From Kiritimatiellia bacterium (GTDB lineage: Bacteria > Verrucomicrobiota > Kiritimatiellia > UBA8416), in NCBI GenBank assembly GCA_007126175.1, contig SLBU01000004.1:1-22129 (forward strand): a stretch of DNA of 22,129 nt, in the 5' to 3' direction. Each line of letters opens with the position of its first letter. Positions within the stretch are counted from its first letter, which is position 1. The notes under the pieces are model-generated. The model ran no database searches, was not told the DNA's origin, and saw only the letters and a program-made list of their open reading frames with translations. Made by a program: the position numbers and the translations under genes. Of the stretch, positions 1 through 9,477 are shown in pieces.

Positions 1-1903
1 GGGCAGCGGCAGCATCCAATTGCTCGCGCAGCCCCGAACTGCGTTGTACCCGCGCAATCACGGCCTTTTTAAAGGGGGCCTCCCGACACCACAGCTTGAC
101 GCCATGGATCGTACGCGTAATTCCCGTATAAATGAGTTCCTTGGTTACCACGGGGCTTTCGCGTACCGGCAATAACAACAGTACCTCATGAAACTCAGAC
201 CCCTGGGCCTTGTGGACTGTCGTAGCAAACGCAGTCTCGTGTTCGGGCAGCAACCGACAAGCAATCATCCGCACATTGCCTACCCCATCCGTACCCAAAT
301 CTGCTGCATTGGCAGCATGCGCGGCACGCGAACCCTGCCCAGGGAAACACGCAACCAACTCCCCAGGATTTCCCGGGGCGGGCATGATGACCCCAATATC
401 GCCATTGAACAGGTTCAGGGAATAATCGTTACGCGTAATCATAATGGGCCGATGCGAATAATAAGTCCCATGCAAAACCAGACCGGTCCCGTGCCGCAGA
501 TCTTCAGGAAGGACACTTGTATCAATCCCTTTGCCCGCCAGGATATCTTCGATAATACGATTCACCATATTCACACCATGCGGCCCCTGCCGCAGCGCAC
601 ACAGTACCCGGAATTGCGCCAGCGCCGCAAATGCCGCCTCGGGGGTGCGGGATGCCATATAGTCCTTGTATCCTCGCAGAATATCGATGGCAAAATCACG
701 ATGTACAACGCCCTTGGCATCGCGCAGCGAATCAGGGGTGCTCCGCACGATTACCCGATGCTGTTGCTCGACGTTGGCCGGGGGGTGCTGCAGGTATGTC
801 CATACCGCATCGGCATCAGCGGGCGTCGTCGCACCATTAATAGCCTGGCTCACGGTATCAATACTGCCACCCACCTCAAAGCGACGGCTTTCGGTAAGCG
901 CGACAACACAGCCTGCCATAGCGCCGGCTGCACAGATATCGCCCATGACACTGCCCGGCGCTACCGATGCAAGCTGATGCATATCCCCCAGCAAAATCAA
1001 TCGACAATGCGCCGGCAACGCCTCCAGAAGCTTTGCCATTTTGGGTAGGTCCACCATACTGGCTTCATCAATCAGGACAAGATCCGCGCGCAACGGGTTG
1101 TCCTTATTATGACGAAAATACGGCGATCCCGGAACATACCCGAGCAGGCGTTCGATCGTACAAGCCGGGTCCATTTCCTGCATCGACCGCAACACGGGCA
1201 ACGCTTGGCGCACACTCTCATTCAGCCTGTCCGCCGCCTTGCCGGTCGGTGCCGCCAGACGGATCACCGGCGGCTTACGGCCCGGACGATCCTTGCACAG
1301 TACATACAGGATGCGCGCAGCACTGTGCGTCTTACCCGTACCCGGCCCCCCACTGATCACTGTCAAACGCGATTGCAACGCATGCTGCACCGCCGCAAAC
1401 TGACGCGCATTCAGTTGCAAATCCTCTGAAATGCTAACGCCGCCATCGCACGCACTCTCCGCTGCCATGGCCAATAGTGTGTCTGCTACCGACTTCTCGT
1501 ATTGCCAATACCGCCGCAAATAGCATCGATCCCGGAAGACCACGAAAGGACACGCTGCATCTGCCTCACCGATGAGCGGACTTGGCGTCTTGCGCCACGC
1601 CCCACCTTGAAGCGCGGCCAGCCAATCGCCAATATCCTCCGGTACATCCGTAACGTTCACACCATCCCCCGGAGCCAACGCAAGCAGCCAGGCGAGACTG
1701 ACATGTGCCAGATCGAGGCAAATGTGCCCATCCGCCAGCACACGATTCGCCAAACACATGCCCAGCCAATGCGCGGGGGCAGGTGGTTCGACCGCCAAGC
1801 GACGCACGAGCGCCTCAACCAGATACAGGTCGATGTCACGTAGTATCCCGATCTCCCGCAAGCGCCACAAGGCGTCTGGTATATTTTGCCGACGCGTTAT
1901 CAT
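1..1903 (-). CDS. recD: RecBCD enzyme subunit RecD (5'-3' helicase), 3' end cut by the window edge
   Basis: RecD is the fast 5'-3' helicase motor of the RecBCD helicase-nuclease, which processes double-strand DNA ends for recombination. The frame is open from ATG 1903 to base 1, giving 634 residues with no stop. E. coli RecD is 608 residues, so only a short tail is probably missing. The superfamily 1B motifs are in order: Walker A GGPGTGKT (185-192), motif Ia APTGKAADRL (218-227), Walker B IDEASMVD (278-285), GDMHQLASV (306-314), TVHKAQGSEF (562-571) and YTGITRT (592-598). The first ~160 residues correspond to the RecB-binding domain. The start ATG overlaps the recB stop by 4 bp (ATGA), and a GGGAGGT ribosome site lies just upstream, so the start is firm and translation is probably coupled to recB. 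Identification is very secure. Confidence 0.96.
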   Translation of the reverse strand, partial: MITRRQNIPDALWRLREIGILRDIDLYLVEALVRRLAVEPPAPAHWLGMCLANRVLADGHICLDLAHVSLAWLLALAPGDGVNVTDVPEDIGDWLAALQGGAWRKTPSPLIGEADAACPFVVFRDRCYLRRYWQYEKSVADTLLAMAAESACDGGVSISEDLQLNARQFAAVQHALQSRLTVISGGPGTGKTHSAARILYVLCKDRPGRKPPVIRLAAPTGKAADRLNESVRQALPVLRSMQEMDPACTIERLLGYVPGSPYFRHNKDNPLRADLVLIDEASMVDLPKMAKLLEALPAHCRLILLGDMHQLASVAPGSVMGDICAAGAMAGCVVALTESRRFEVGGSIDTVSQAINGATTPADADAVWTYLQHPPANVEQQHRVIVRSTPDSLRDAKGVVHRDFAIDILRGYKDYMASRTPEAAFAALAQFRVLCALRQGPHGVNMVNRIIEDILAGKGIDTSVLPEDLRHGTGLVLHGTYYSHRPIMITRNDYSLNLFNGDIGVIMPAPGNPGELVACFPGQGSRAAHAANAADLGTDGVGNVRMIACRLLPEHETAFATTVHKAQGSEFHEVLLLLPVRESPVVTKELIYTGITRTIHGVKLWCREAPFKKAVIARVQRSSGLREQLDAAAA

Positions 1904-4900
1904 GCCGCACCTCCCGTAAGCAATGCGCGGAGATCCCGAATCAGCGCTTCCGCCGGGCGATCGGCAAAGACACCATGGGTATCATGATGCGCCACACCGC
2001 GCAGGAATACATAGAAAACACCGCCGATATGCTCTTCATAGCAATACCCCCGTAACCGTGCGGCAAGATACCCATCCAAGGCAACCAAATATAACAAGTA
2101 TTGGAGAAAGTAGAAATTACGCGCCATTTCATTCTCCAACCCATCGCGACCATAATCAGCAAGCGCCCCTGTGCGGCGATTCGACTTCCAATCAACCAGA
2201 TAAAAACGGCCGTCCTGGCAAAATACCAGATCGATGAATCCCGTCAAATATCCCAACGGCAAGCATTTGTCCCAGCTCGCCTGCAAGGCATCGCAAAAGG
2301 CTGCCTTGGTAGGGTCCCCAGCCCAATGCTTGCGCAAAACCGTGCGAATGGCGGCAGTCGAGACCGCCGGCTCATTCTGTCGCAAGGCAAAACGAAAGGC
2401 CAACTCTGAACGGCGGGCGGATCGGGCAACATCCCGCAAGCAGAAAGGCTTGCCACGCCCCTCCATCCGCAAAGGAACCCTGAGGGTAGTGCGAACCATC
2501 TCATGCACGGCAACAACGCGCGCCTGACGCATCGCCTCCGTGCCCCCTTGACAAATTCGATATGTCGCGATCTGCTGATCAATAATTCCACCAATCTCCC
2601 CATCATCAGACTGGAAATCGATTGCTTCAAAAATATCGTGCCAACAATTGCCCGTCTGCTTCCCTCCCGGTATCGAAAAAATATCCGGCCTCTCCGGAAT
2701 CACCACGGAGGGCTCCTTGCCTTCGTCCAGATCGCGAACATCCGCGACAAGTTCCTGTGTGTTCGCCTCCAATGCTGAAAAACTTGTGTGGCCATGCTTA
2801 TGGTTCACGCTGACACGTGCGGGCGGACTGAGCCTTACTGCCGTCTCGTCCGGCGGGGTAACATCATAAGGGGGAATGCGATCGAATGCATCGTTTTCCC
2901 GAATGGCAATGGTCGCCGGACATGCTGCCCCTATTCGTACAAAGAGACGATCCAAGGCACATGCCGAAGGGGCCGGCTCGCCCCACTGCACCAGATATAC
3001 CCGGTTGATGGCGCGGGTGAGCGCAACATACAGCAAACGCGTGTCCTCCTGGAACTGCTCCGCTTGCGCAGCCGCGTTAGCACCGGCATCTTGAGATGCC
3101 AGCGTCAGAATCAACTGGTTCTCCTCGTCATGATAGGCCAACAGACCATGGCGCGCATTCCCACCGGCACTCTTACGCCACAAGGTCGGCACAAACACGA
3201 TCGGAAACTGGAGACCCTTGCTCTTGTGAATCGTCATGATCTTTACGGCATCCTCGTCGCTGGCCATGCGCATCAGATATTCGTCATTCTCCTCGCGGCC
3301 AACAGCATTGAGCTGCTGCTGAAACCACTGCACGAGGCCGGCAGGCCGATTGCGCAGCGCGGTCGCGCTTTTGTGAACCAACTCAACCAGATGCAAGAGG
3401 TTTGTAAGTGTACGCTCCCCATCCGGCTGCTGCACCACATGCGCCCGCAGGTGCGTCTTGCGCATGAGAAGTTGAAAAGCAACCATGAAGGAACCTTCCC
3501 GCCAACGCCCACCAGCCTCCCGGAACAGGGCCATCCAACCCTCCAGCGATGCAGGCAGATCTTCCGGATCCAACGGATACGACCACGCCGCTGATTGCGA
3601 CGCAGCACCGCTGGCTTCTGCCGCGCTTGCCTCCTCTTGCGCCCCGGTGGCCTCGGCACGACAAAAGACCAATAGTTGTTCCACTGAACAAGGCAACAAA
3701 TGGCTGACTAAAGCACCGCGCACCGCATACGCATCCGATGGCGTCAGCATCGCCTTGAGAATCAGCCCCAGTCCACGCGCTTCCTGTGAATCAAAAATAT
3801 TCCCCGTGTTCTGTCGTACGGCATGGACGCCATGCTCGCGCAATGCTTTCCAGATCTCGCCACCCTCCTGATTCGTGTGCGCCAATACCGCGACATCCCC
3901 GGCATGGATACGCTGGTTCCCGATCCGGCATTGCGCATCCCCCAGTAACCGGGCAACCTCTCGGGCAAGATCACGATACATCGCCTGGACCGGCTCGCTG
4001 GCCTGCCCCGGCTTTCCGCCACGGGCGCCCATTGCGGTATAGCGCCAGATTTGCAGCGGCGTATCATTCCCTTCAGGCAACAGTAAACGCTTTTGCGCAT
4101 CCATATCGTGCGCCTGCAAATCCCCGCTATACGGAATGGCTTCGTGCCCGAAGGTTACATCGCCCGCACGATCCTCGAAGAAGGCATTGATCGCCGCAAC
4201 CAAACCAGGCTCCGAGCGATAATTCGTGCCCAGATGGAAAAGCCGACCTGCGTCTTGCGTGGCGATCTCCGCCCTAGCGTTGTAATAGGTATAGACGTCC
4301 CCTCCCCGAAACCCATAGATGGCCTGCTTGGGATCGCCCACAAAGACGAGAGGAATGCCCGTCCCCATAAACAGCGTTCGAAAAATACTGTATTGCACGG
4401 GGTCGGTATCCTGAAACTCATCGATCATCGCCGCCCGGAATTCTGCCCGCAATACATCCTGCAAATGCGCCCCCTTCTCTGGGTCGCATAGCGCCAGCAT
4501 CACATTCCGCAACATGTCATTATACGTCATCACGGATCGGTTGCGCACCTCCGCTTGCACCAACGCAGCCAATTCGCGCAGGCAGTCCGCCTGACGGACC
4601 TGTCGATAGGCCTCGGCATCCTCCACCATACGCCCAACAGCAGGCACAACCTTGGCCAGTATACAATCCTTCAACATGCGGGAGAGATCGGTCTTCGCAA
4701 GCGTACCCACCCAACGCAAAAAAGTCTTGGCATCGGCATCCTGCAACGTCGGCAGTCCTGCGATAGCCTCCAAAAAGGCACCGACCGGTTTCGCGTCTGG
4801 CAGGTAAGACCGGATACGTCGACTCCAGTCGACCATGGCAGCAGCATGCGCTCGCGCCACATCACATATCGCACCGGGATCATACATCTGCCCACCAGGC

Positions 4901-5790
4901 CCAGCGATCACCCCCCCCTGCCAGACAAATTTTCCTTGTAGAGCGGGAACCGCAAAGTTGCTGATCACGCCTTGCAAGTCCTGCAACCAATCCGGCACCC
5001 CAAAGGATAGGGTCAGGCTCTCCCAATCTACCGTCTCGGCCGCTGTTGTGATGTCTGGAAGCGACCCCCTAAACAGATCCGCATCCGCACCCATTGCCTC
5101 CCGAACGAGCGCCGCCTTCTCGGTTAGATCCTTGCGCAGCAATTCCCCGTCACACGGCGGTGGATGCAGTATCGCGCTGGGTTTGTGCAGATATTCGCCG
5201 AGCATGTTCTCCATACGTTGCAGGCTATCGAAAGGCACCGTAGCCATACATGGCTCGTTCGTATAGGTGTGCTGCCGCCACCAGTCGCGGCAAACCCGTG
5301 TAAGAATCTCGGACTCATGGGCCACCAGCTCTGCGAGCGGATCGTGTCCGCACTCGAACGCATACCGCTGCAACGCACGATTACAGAAACCATGAATGGT
5401 GAAAATGGCTGCATTATCAAAATCCATAATGGCAAGCTTGATCCGGTTGAGCGCATCAATCCGCTGCTGCCCATCGGCCCAGCCAATACCGGAAGCGGCC
5501 AGCAATGCCTGGATGCGCTGCTGATCTTCCGTGTCAAGATTCTCGCCCCCCTCCAACACCGCACGCGTAAGTGCCAGAATCGCGCGCAGCCGACCCCGCA
5601 GCTCGAAGGTAGCCGCCTCGGTGAACGTAACCACAAGCACCTTCTCCACCGGAAGGGCATGTTGCAACACCAGCCGCAAATATACATTTTGAATGTTGTA
5701 GGTCTTCCCCGTACCAGCACTGGCCTCTACCAGAGCAGGCGCAAGAAGCGAAAAGGTAGCATCCGTGATGCTCTCGGTAAAATCACGCAT
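1900..5790 (-). CDS. recB: RecBCD enzyme subunit RecB (helicase-nuclease)
   Basis: RecB is the 3'-5' helicase and sole nuclease of RecBCD. From ATG 5790 the protein has 1296 residues (E. coli 1180). The UvrD-like motor shows Walker A ASAGTGKT (23-30), FTIHGFC (about 130-136), IDEFQDTDPVQ (456-466), GDPKQAIYGFRGGD (485-498), NYRSE (523-527), TIHKSKGLQFP (853-863) and RLLYVALTRA (918-927). The C-terminal nuclease domain keeps the catalytic set: His1051 in WHDIFE, Asp1187 in GFIDLVF, and Asp1200 and Lys1202 in VDWKS. The 13- and 2-residue spacing matches E. coli D1067/D1080/K1082. The frame is open to 5934, but those extra 48 codons lie inside recC and look unlike a RecB N-terminus. ATG 5790 overlaps the recC stop by 8 bp. 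A run of eight G precedes the start by two bases instead of a classical Shine-Dalgarno site. Confidence 0.96.
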   Translation of the reverse strand: MRDFTESITDATFSLLAPALVEASAGTGKTYNIQNVYLRLVLQHALPVEKVLVVTFTEAATFELRGRLRAILALTRAVLEGGENLDTEDQQRIQALLAASGIGWADGQQRIDALNRIKLAIMDFDNAAIFTIHGFCNRALQRYAFECGHDPLAELVAHESEILTRVCRDWWRQHTYTNEPCMATVPFDSLQRMENMLGEYLHKPSAILHPPPCDGELLRKDLTEKAALVREAMGADADLFRGSLPDITTAAETVDWESLTLSFGVPDWLQDLQGVISNFAVPALQGKFVWQGGVIAGPGGQMYDPGAICDVARAHAAAMVDWSRRIRSYLPDAKPVGAFLEAIAGLPTLQDADAKTFLRWVGTLAKTDLSRMLKDCILAKVVPAVGRMVEDAEAYRQVRQADCLRELAALVQAEVRNRSVMTYNDMLRNVMLALCDPEKGAHLQDVLRAEFRAAMIDEFQDTDPVQYSIFRTLFMGTGIPLVFVGDPKQAIYGFRGGDVYTYYNARAEIATQDAGRLFHLGTNYRSEPGLVAAINAFFEDRAGDVTFGHEAIPYSGDLQAHDMDAQKRLLLPEGNDTPLQIWRYTAMGARGGKPGQASEPVQAMYRDLAREVARLLGDAQCRIGNQRIHAGDVAVLAHTNQEGGEIWKALREHGVHAVRQNTGNIFDSQEARGLGLILKAMLTPSDAYAVRGALVSHLLPCSVEQLLVFCRAEATGAQEEASAAEASGAASQSAAWSYPLDPEDLPASLEGWMALFREAGGRWREGSFMVAFQLLMRKTHLRAHVVQQPDGERTLTNLLHLVELVHKSATALRNRPAGLVQWFQQQLNAVGREENDEYLMRMASDEDAVKIMTIHKSKGLQFPIVFVPTLWRKSAGGNARHGLLAYHDEENQLILTLASQDAGANAAAQAEQFQEDTRLLYVALTRAINRVYLVQWGEPAPSACALDRLFVRIGAACPATIAIRENDAFDRIPPYDVTPPDETAVRLSPPARVSVNHKHGHTSFSALEANTQELVADVRDLDEGKEPSVVIPERPDIFSIPGGKQTGNCWHDIFEAIDFQSDDGEIGGIIDQQIATYRICQGGTEAMRQARVVAVHEMVRTTLRVPLRMEGRGKPFCLRDVARSARRSELAFRFALRQNEPAVSTAAIRTVLRKHWAGDPTKAAFCDALQASWDKCLPLGYLTGFIDLVFCQDGRFYLVDWKSNRRTGALADYGRDGLENEMARNFYFLQYLLYLVALDGYLAARLRGYCYEEHIGGVFYVFLRGVAHHDTHGVFADRPAEALIRDLRALLTGGAA

Positions 5791-8700
5791 CGCCCCCCCC
5801 TGCGGTGGTCGCCGCTGTAATCGAAGCGAACATGGGCGCAAAAATATCGGCAGCCAGCTCTGCAAATGCCGCATCCTGTAGCGGCCCATCCTCCCCGAAT
5901 GCTGCCCGGTAATACGGATCCATCTCGTTCCCAAATGTCATATACCCCGAACGCCACTTCTTTTCGGCCTCCGCAAACGGATCTTTGGGTTCCTTACGCT
6001 TGCGCCCCTTGGCAGGAGCCGCATTCTCACTTGTTGCTTTGGCATAAGCAAACGCCATCTCCGGTGTAAACGGCAAACAGCGCTGTCGTCCCATCGCATA
6101 ATGCCTCAGAATGGTATCAAGATGCATACCCGCAACCTCAGCCGCAAGCACCGGAAAGAGCACATCAACAATCGGGGGACGCTTGTTCTGCAAACAAATG
6201 CGTTCCTCTGCCTGCCCCCCCGCACAGGCAAAGAGGTGGCGAACCCAGCTCGCGAGCACCTCGTGCGGTTTCTCTGCGGCATAGCAATAGTCAAGTGCAC
6301 GCACCGTACCAACCGGATCTATCACCCCCTTCACGTTCCCACTGATCCGATAATGCGGGGTGATCACATCAATATCCTCCTTCCACAGGGGCGCCTGGAC
6401 TTGTAACCATTCGTGCACCGAACGGCTATCGTGCTTCGAGGATTGCGCTAATACCTCCTCCACATTGTGCCAGGTCTCGGCAAACCAGGCCCTGCCCCAG
6501 GCCCCCAGCGGCACAATGCCATCCTCACATAAACGCCAATATAGTGCATCGGGCCCTTCCCCCCGGCACAGCGATTCAATGATGCACCTGTTCACCTGCC
6601 AACCTTCCAGTGCATCGGGCGCAAACACTTCATCCTCCGCAAACGGCATGCTATCGCGATCATCCAGCCGAACCTTTAACGTCTGGGTGTAAAAAGCACG
6701 CGCCGGATTCTTCAAGAAATGCAAAAGGGCGGTAAGCTCTACCGCCTCGAGCGGGGACTGCGAGGCAACAAATGTACCGGCAGGCGTTGGCACCAAGCCC
6801 TGCGCAACCGCCGGATGGGCATGCCCCCCCAACACCGCACAGGCCGCAACATAGTTGTCCTGATCATAGGAGACGTGCATCTTCGCACCGACATCATAAT
6901 AAGCCGGATGAAAGGCATGCAACTTGTGCGTCACAACCGGCACCACGTTCCCCGCCCCCGGCGCCGACTCGTGCACGGACGGGCCCGCCGCAAAGTATCG
7001 GGCAGCATACTCACAGAGCTGGCTCACGACCGTCGCCGCTGGAATCGCCTGGTTTTGCATGATATCCTGCCCAACATAACTGATATGCAAATGGCGGCGT
7101 GCCGCCATAAACGCCTCCAGAAAGGCCGCACGATCGGCAACTCGCAACGACGGATCGCCATAGCGGCTCCCCTTGCGCAGCACATCATACGCGGGCCGGT
7201 TATCCGGTCGTGGGAAAAGGCCATCTCCCATCCCAAGCAGACAAATATAAGGGCGCGGAGCCGCCGCGCCCGTGCGCAGGTTACAGAACAACACCTTGTT
7301 CCCGCCCGATTGCCCCGCACGATCCGCCGCACTCATCGCACGTGCTAGCAAGTCGCGCACCACTTCGATCCCGACGGTATCGGAAAAGTCCGCCGCCGCA
7401 CTGCTCGTACCGATCCCGTCCACGGCCCGCACCAAACGCACAATATCGAGATAATTGGCTTCGGTACGCACAAAGAATTGCTCGATACAGCGATGCAGAA
7501 ACGCCACCCAGCCCGCCGGTGTGCGCGCTCTTGCCTGTAGATCCTGCGACAACCCCTCCAGTTCATCGACAAAACGAATCACCTTGCCGAGCAAAACGGC
7601 ATGCGCATCCTCCACGCGATCACAGGGCAGCGGCACCTCTTCTCTTTCAATAGCGCCGGTGAGTGCATAGCCCATCAGCAGGCGATCGAGACCATGACGC
7701 CAAGTCGTCTGCTCAGTAAACGCTACCCCCGTAACCTCTTCACGCTGCGCCGCATCCCTGCCCCAGCGAATTCCACTATCCATGATCCACTGACCAACCA
7801 AAGGGAGTTCATAGTCATGCATCCCAAACCGCATATGAATACTCTCGAACTGCAAGAGATCCATAATATCCAATGCTGAAAAACGGCTCTCCGGAAGACG
7901 CAGCAACTGATCAAAAGCCGTGGCCACAGCATTTGCACTGGCAGACCGACGATCCAGAACCGCAAAGGGAATCATGTCGCCGGTATTGTGCTGTTCAGAA
8001 GCAAAAACGGCATCGATATAGGGTCCGTATGTCTCCATATCGGATACCAGTACCTGAATATGGCGCGGCTGAAGCGTGTCATCCTGCGCGAACCAGCCAT
8101 AGATGCAATCGCGCAACACTTCCATTTCGCGCATCGGACTGTGGCAACTATGAATCACAATCGAGGGCACCTCATCCTCTCGCTGCGGACACCCCCACAA
8201 CGGCTCCGCTGGCTCCAACAACGCGGGCGGTGGCAAATGATGCAAAACCGCATTTTGCAGCCCCGCCAGGAGCGTATCGTCTTCATGCAGCGCAAAATCG
8301 TCCTGCACGCTGACCTGCACATCATCAAGAATCTGGGCCAGATAATTTCGGCAGCCACGCCCCATCTCCGCCAGAAACGAATTGCGGCAGCCCAACGCAG
8401 CGTCACTCTCCTCCCGGCCTTGCAGCCGCAAGCGCTCTTGCGTGGCCTGTCGTTCCGTGATGGCATCATCCCACTGATCCGCGCACGGATTGAAAACATA
8501 CATGTGAACCGGGAGCAAGTGCCCCAGCAATCGAAAGAAGGCGGCATACACCGTCGGCATCATCGACACGCCAAACACGTGTACGGCCGAATAATGCGCA
8601 GCAATGTTGCAATCGCCTAACGCACTCGCCATATCGAAAAACGATTGCAAATAGGTCTCCGTACGGAGCGACCCCGTTGTCATCTCCTGCCACAAGGCCG

Positions 8701-9298
8701 GCTGCCACTGCAGCGCGTCCGGCATAGCATCGACACGCCCCTCCTGCCAATCCTTCAGCATGTCCGGACGATACACCTGATAGTCGTCAAAGAGCTTGGC
8801 CAGTTGCCCCGCCAGCCCCATCGTGCGCCGCGCACGATACGCAACCGAATCCGCAGCCGCTGCAACTGACGGCGCACCAGACGACAGGGTGCCCGATCCT
8901 GCCCCCAGGAATCTCGCCAATGGCTGGTATACGGGCTCTTGCAGCATGCGCCCCTGCTGCAAAATCCCGAAAAGACGCCACTGCATCGCTCCTACCGAAA
9001 AAGGATGCGCAGCCGCATTGCGCGCTGCACCCGGACGTTTCATCCAGAACAACCAATCATTCACAAACGGATACAGCATCGGCGTATGAACATTCGTAAG
9101 AATCCGCATGCCGCACGATCGGTGGTCATAAAGCCAATATTGCTCAAGCCAATGCAGCATCGGCGGCTCCGGAAACACAATGCAGTGCGCACGCGCAAAT
9201 ACATCCGCCGGAGCATCAACCACTTCCGCCTCAACATTTGCCGCCAACCGCTCCGCCAACCGCTCCAGTTGATTGCTCCAGTAGACCTGTACACTCAT
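5783..9298 (-). CDS. recC: RecBCD enzyme subunit RecC (Chi-recognition subunit)
   Basis: RecC holds the DNA tunnels of RecBCD and reads Chi in E. coli. The protein has 1171 residues (E. coli 1122). Family hallmarks are visible along its length: an N-terminus SVQVYWSNQLERL like E. coli LRVYHSNRLDVL; VFGVSMMPTVYAAFF near residue 270; CHSPMREMEVLRD around residue 380, followed by HIQVLVSDMETYGPYIDAVF; CLLGMGDGLFPR near 700; and LHISYVGQDI near 760. The helicase-like and nuclease-like folds of RecC are catalytically inactive in known members. ATG 9298 is chosen because it aligns with the family start; the frame stays open to 9400 but the extra residues look untranslated. Its ribosome site is weak. 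recC leads the minus-strand recC-recB-recD operon and is divergent from the glutamine synthetase gene. The Chi sequence of this organism cannot be read from the gene. Confidence 0.94.
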   Translation of the reverse strand: MSVQVYWSNQLERLAERLAANVEAEVVDAPADVFARAHCIVFPEPPMLHWLEQYWLYDHRSCGMRILTNVHTPMLYPFVNDWLFWMKRPGAARNAAAHPFSVGAMQWRLFGILQQGRMLQEPVYQPLARFLGAGSGTLSSGAPSVAAAADSVAYRARRTMGLAGQLAKLFDDYQVYRPDMLKDWQEGRVDAMPDALQWQPALWQEMTTGSLRTETYLQSFFDMASALGDCNIAAHYSAVHVFGVSMMPTVYAAFFRLLGHLLPVHMYVFNPCADQWDDAITERQATQERLRLQGREESDAALGCRNSFLAEMGRGCRNYLAQILDDVQVSVQDDFALHEDDTLLAGLQNAVLHHLPPPALLEPAEPLWGCPQREDEVPSIVIHSCHSPMREMEVLRDCIYGWFAQDDTLQPRHIQVLVSDMETYGPYIDAVFASEQHNTGDMIPFAVLDRRSASANAVATAFDQLLRLPESRFSALDIMDLLQFESIHMRFGMHDYELPLVGQWIMDSGIRWGRDAAQREEVTGVAFTEQTTWRHGLDRLLMGYALTGAIEREEVPLPCDRVEDAHAVLLGKVIRFVDELEGLSQDLQARARTPAGWVAFLHRCIEQFFVRTEANYLDIVRLVRAVDGIGTSSAAADFSDTVGIEVVRDLLARAMSAADRAGQSGGNKVLFCNLRTGAAAPRPYICLLGMGDGLFPRPDNRPAYDVLRKGSRYGDPSLRVADRAAFLEAFMAARRHLHISYVGQDIMQNQAIPAATVVSQLCEYAARYFAAGPSVHESAPGAGNVVPVVTHKLHAFHPAYYDVGAKMHVSYDQDNYVAACAVLGGHAHPAVAQGLVPTPAGTFVASQSPLEAVELTALLHFLKNPARAFYTQTLKVRLDDRDSMPFAEDEVFAPDALEGWQVNRCIIESLCRGEGPDALYWRLCEDGIVPLGAWGRAWFAETWHNVEEVLAQSSKHDSRSVHEWLQVQAPLWKEDIDVITPHYRISGNVKGVIDPVGTVRALDYCYAAEKPHEVLASWVRHLFACAGGQAEERICLQNKRPPIVDVLFPVLAAEVAGMHLDTILRHYAMGRQRCLPFTPEMAFAYAKATSENAAPAKGRKRKEPKDPFAEAEKKWRSGYMTFGNEMDPYYRAAFGEDGPLQDAAFAELAADIFAPMFASITAATTAGGGDA

Positions 9299-9388
9299 GC
9301 GCGCAAGCCTATTACAGTTACCCACCACGCTCAAGAAGATAGCGATCCCCATGCAGGATGACGGAATTGGTTTTTCTGACAAAGTGGA

Positions 9389-9417
9389 TTGTATTAACAC
9401 CCAATAATCGGTAGATT
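9389..9417 (+). promoter_or_regulatory. Possible glnA promoter
   Basis: TTGTAT (9389-9394) and TAGATT (9412-9417) are separated by exactly 17 bp and lie about 60 bp upstream of the glnA start. The -35 match is only fair. The -10 overlaps the left arm of the 9411-9436 inverted repeat, so a repressor bound there could occlude polymerase. This is pattern matching only. Confidence 0.25.
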
Positions 9418-9436
9418 CCGGGTTGATCGAATCTAC
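9411..9436. repeat. Perfect 8-bp inverted repeat upstream of the glutamine synthetase gene
   Basis: GTAGATTC (9411-9418) and GAATCTAC (9429-9436) form a perfect inverted repeat around a 10-bp spacer, inside the region between divergent recC and glnA. The length and spacing fit either a dimeric regulator's operator or an RNA hairpin in the glnA leader. It overlaps the possible -10 element TAGATT at 9412-9417. The regulator is unknown. Confidence 0.55.
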
Positions 9437-9477
9437 TTATGTGAAAATAGGCAACGCAATACGGGAGAACCGCAAAC

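Noticed and set aside
188..1048. Plus-strand open frame of 286 codons
   Set aside because: It lies entirely antisense to recD, whose helicase motifs are intact; the translated sequence is Arg/His/Ile-rich and resembles no family.
2788..3594. Plus-strand open frame of 268 codons
   Set aside because: Antisense to the conserved motor and nuclease coding of recB; no recognisable domain.
5791..5934. Extended N-terminus for RecB
   Set aside because: The 48 extra residues come from recC coding sequence in another frame; RecB homologues begin near the P-loop, as with ATG 5790.
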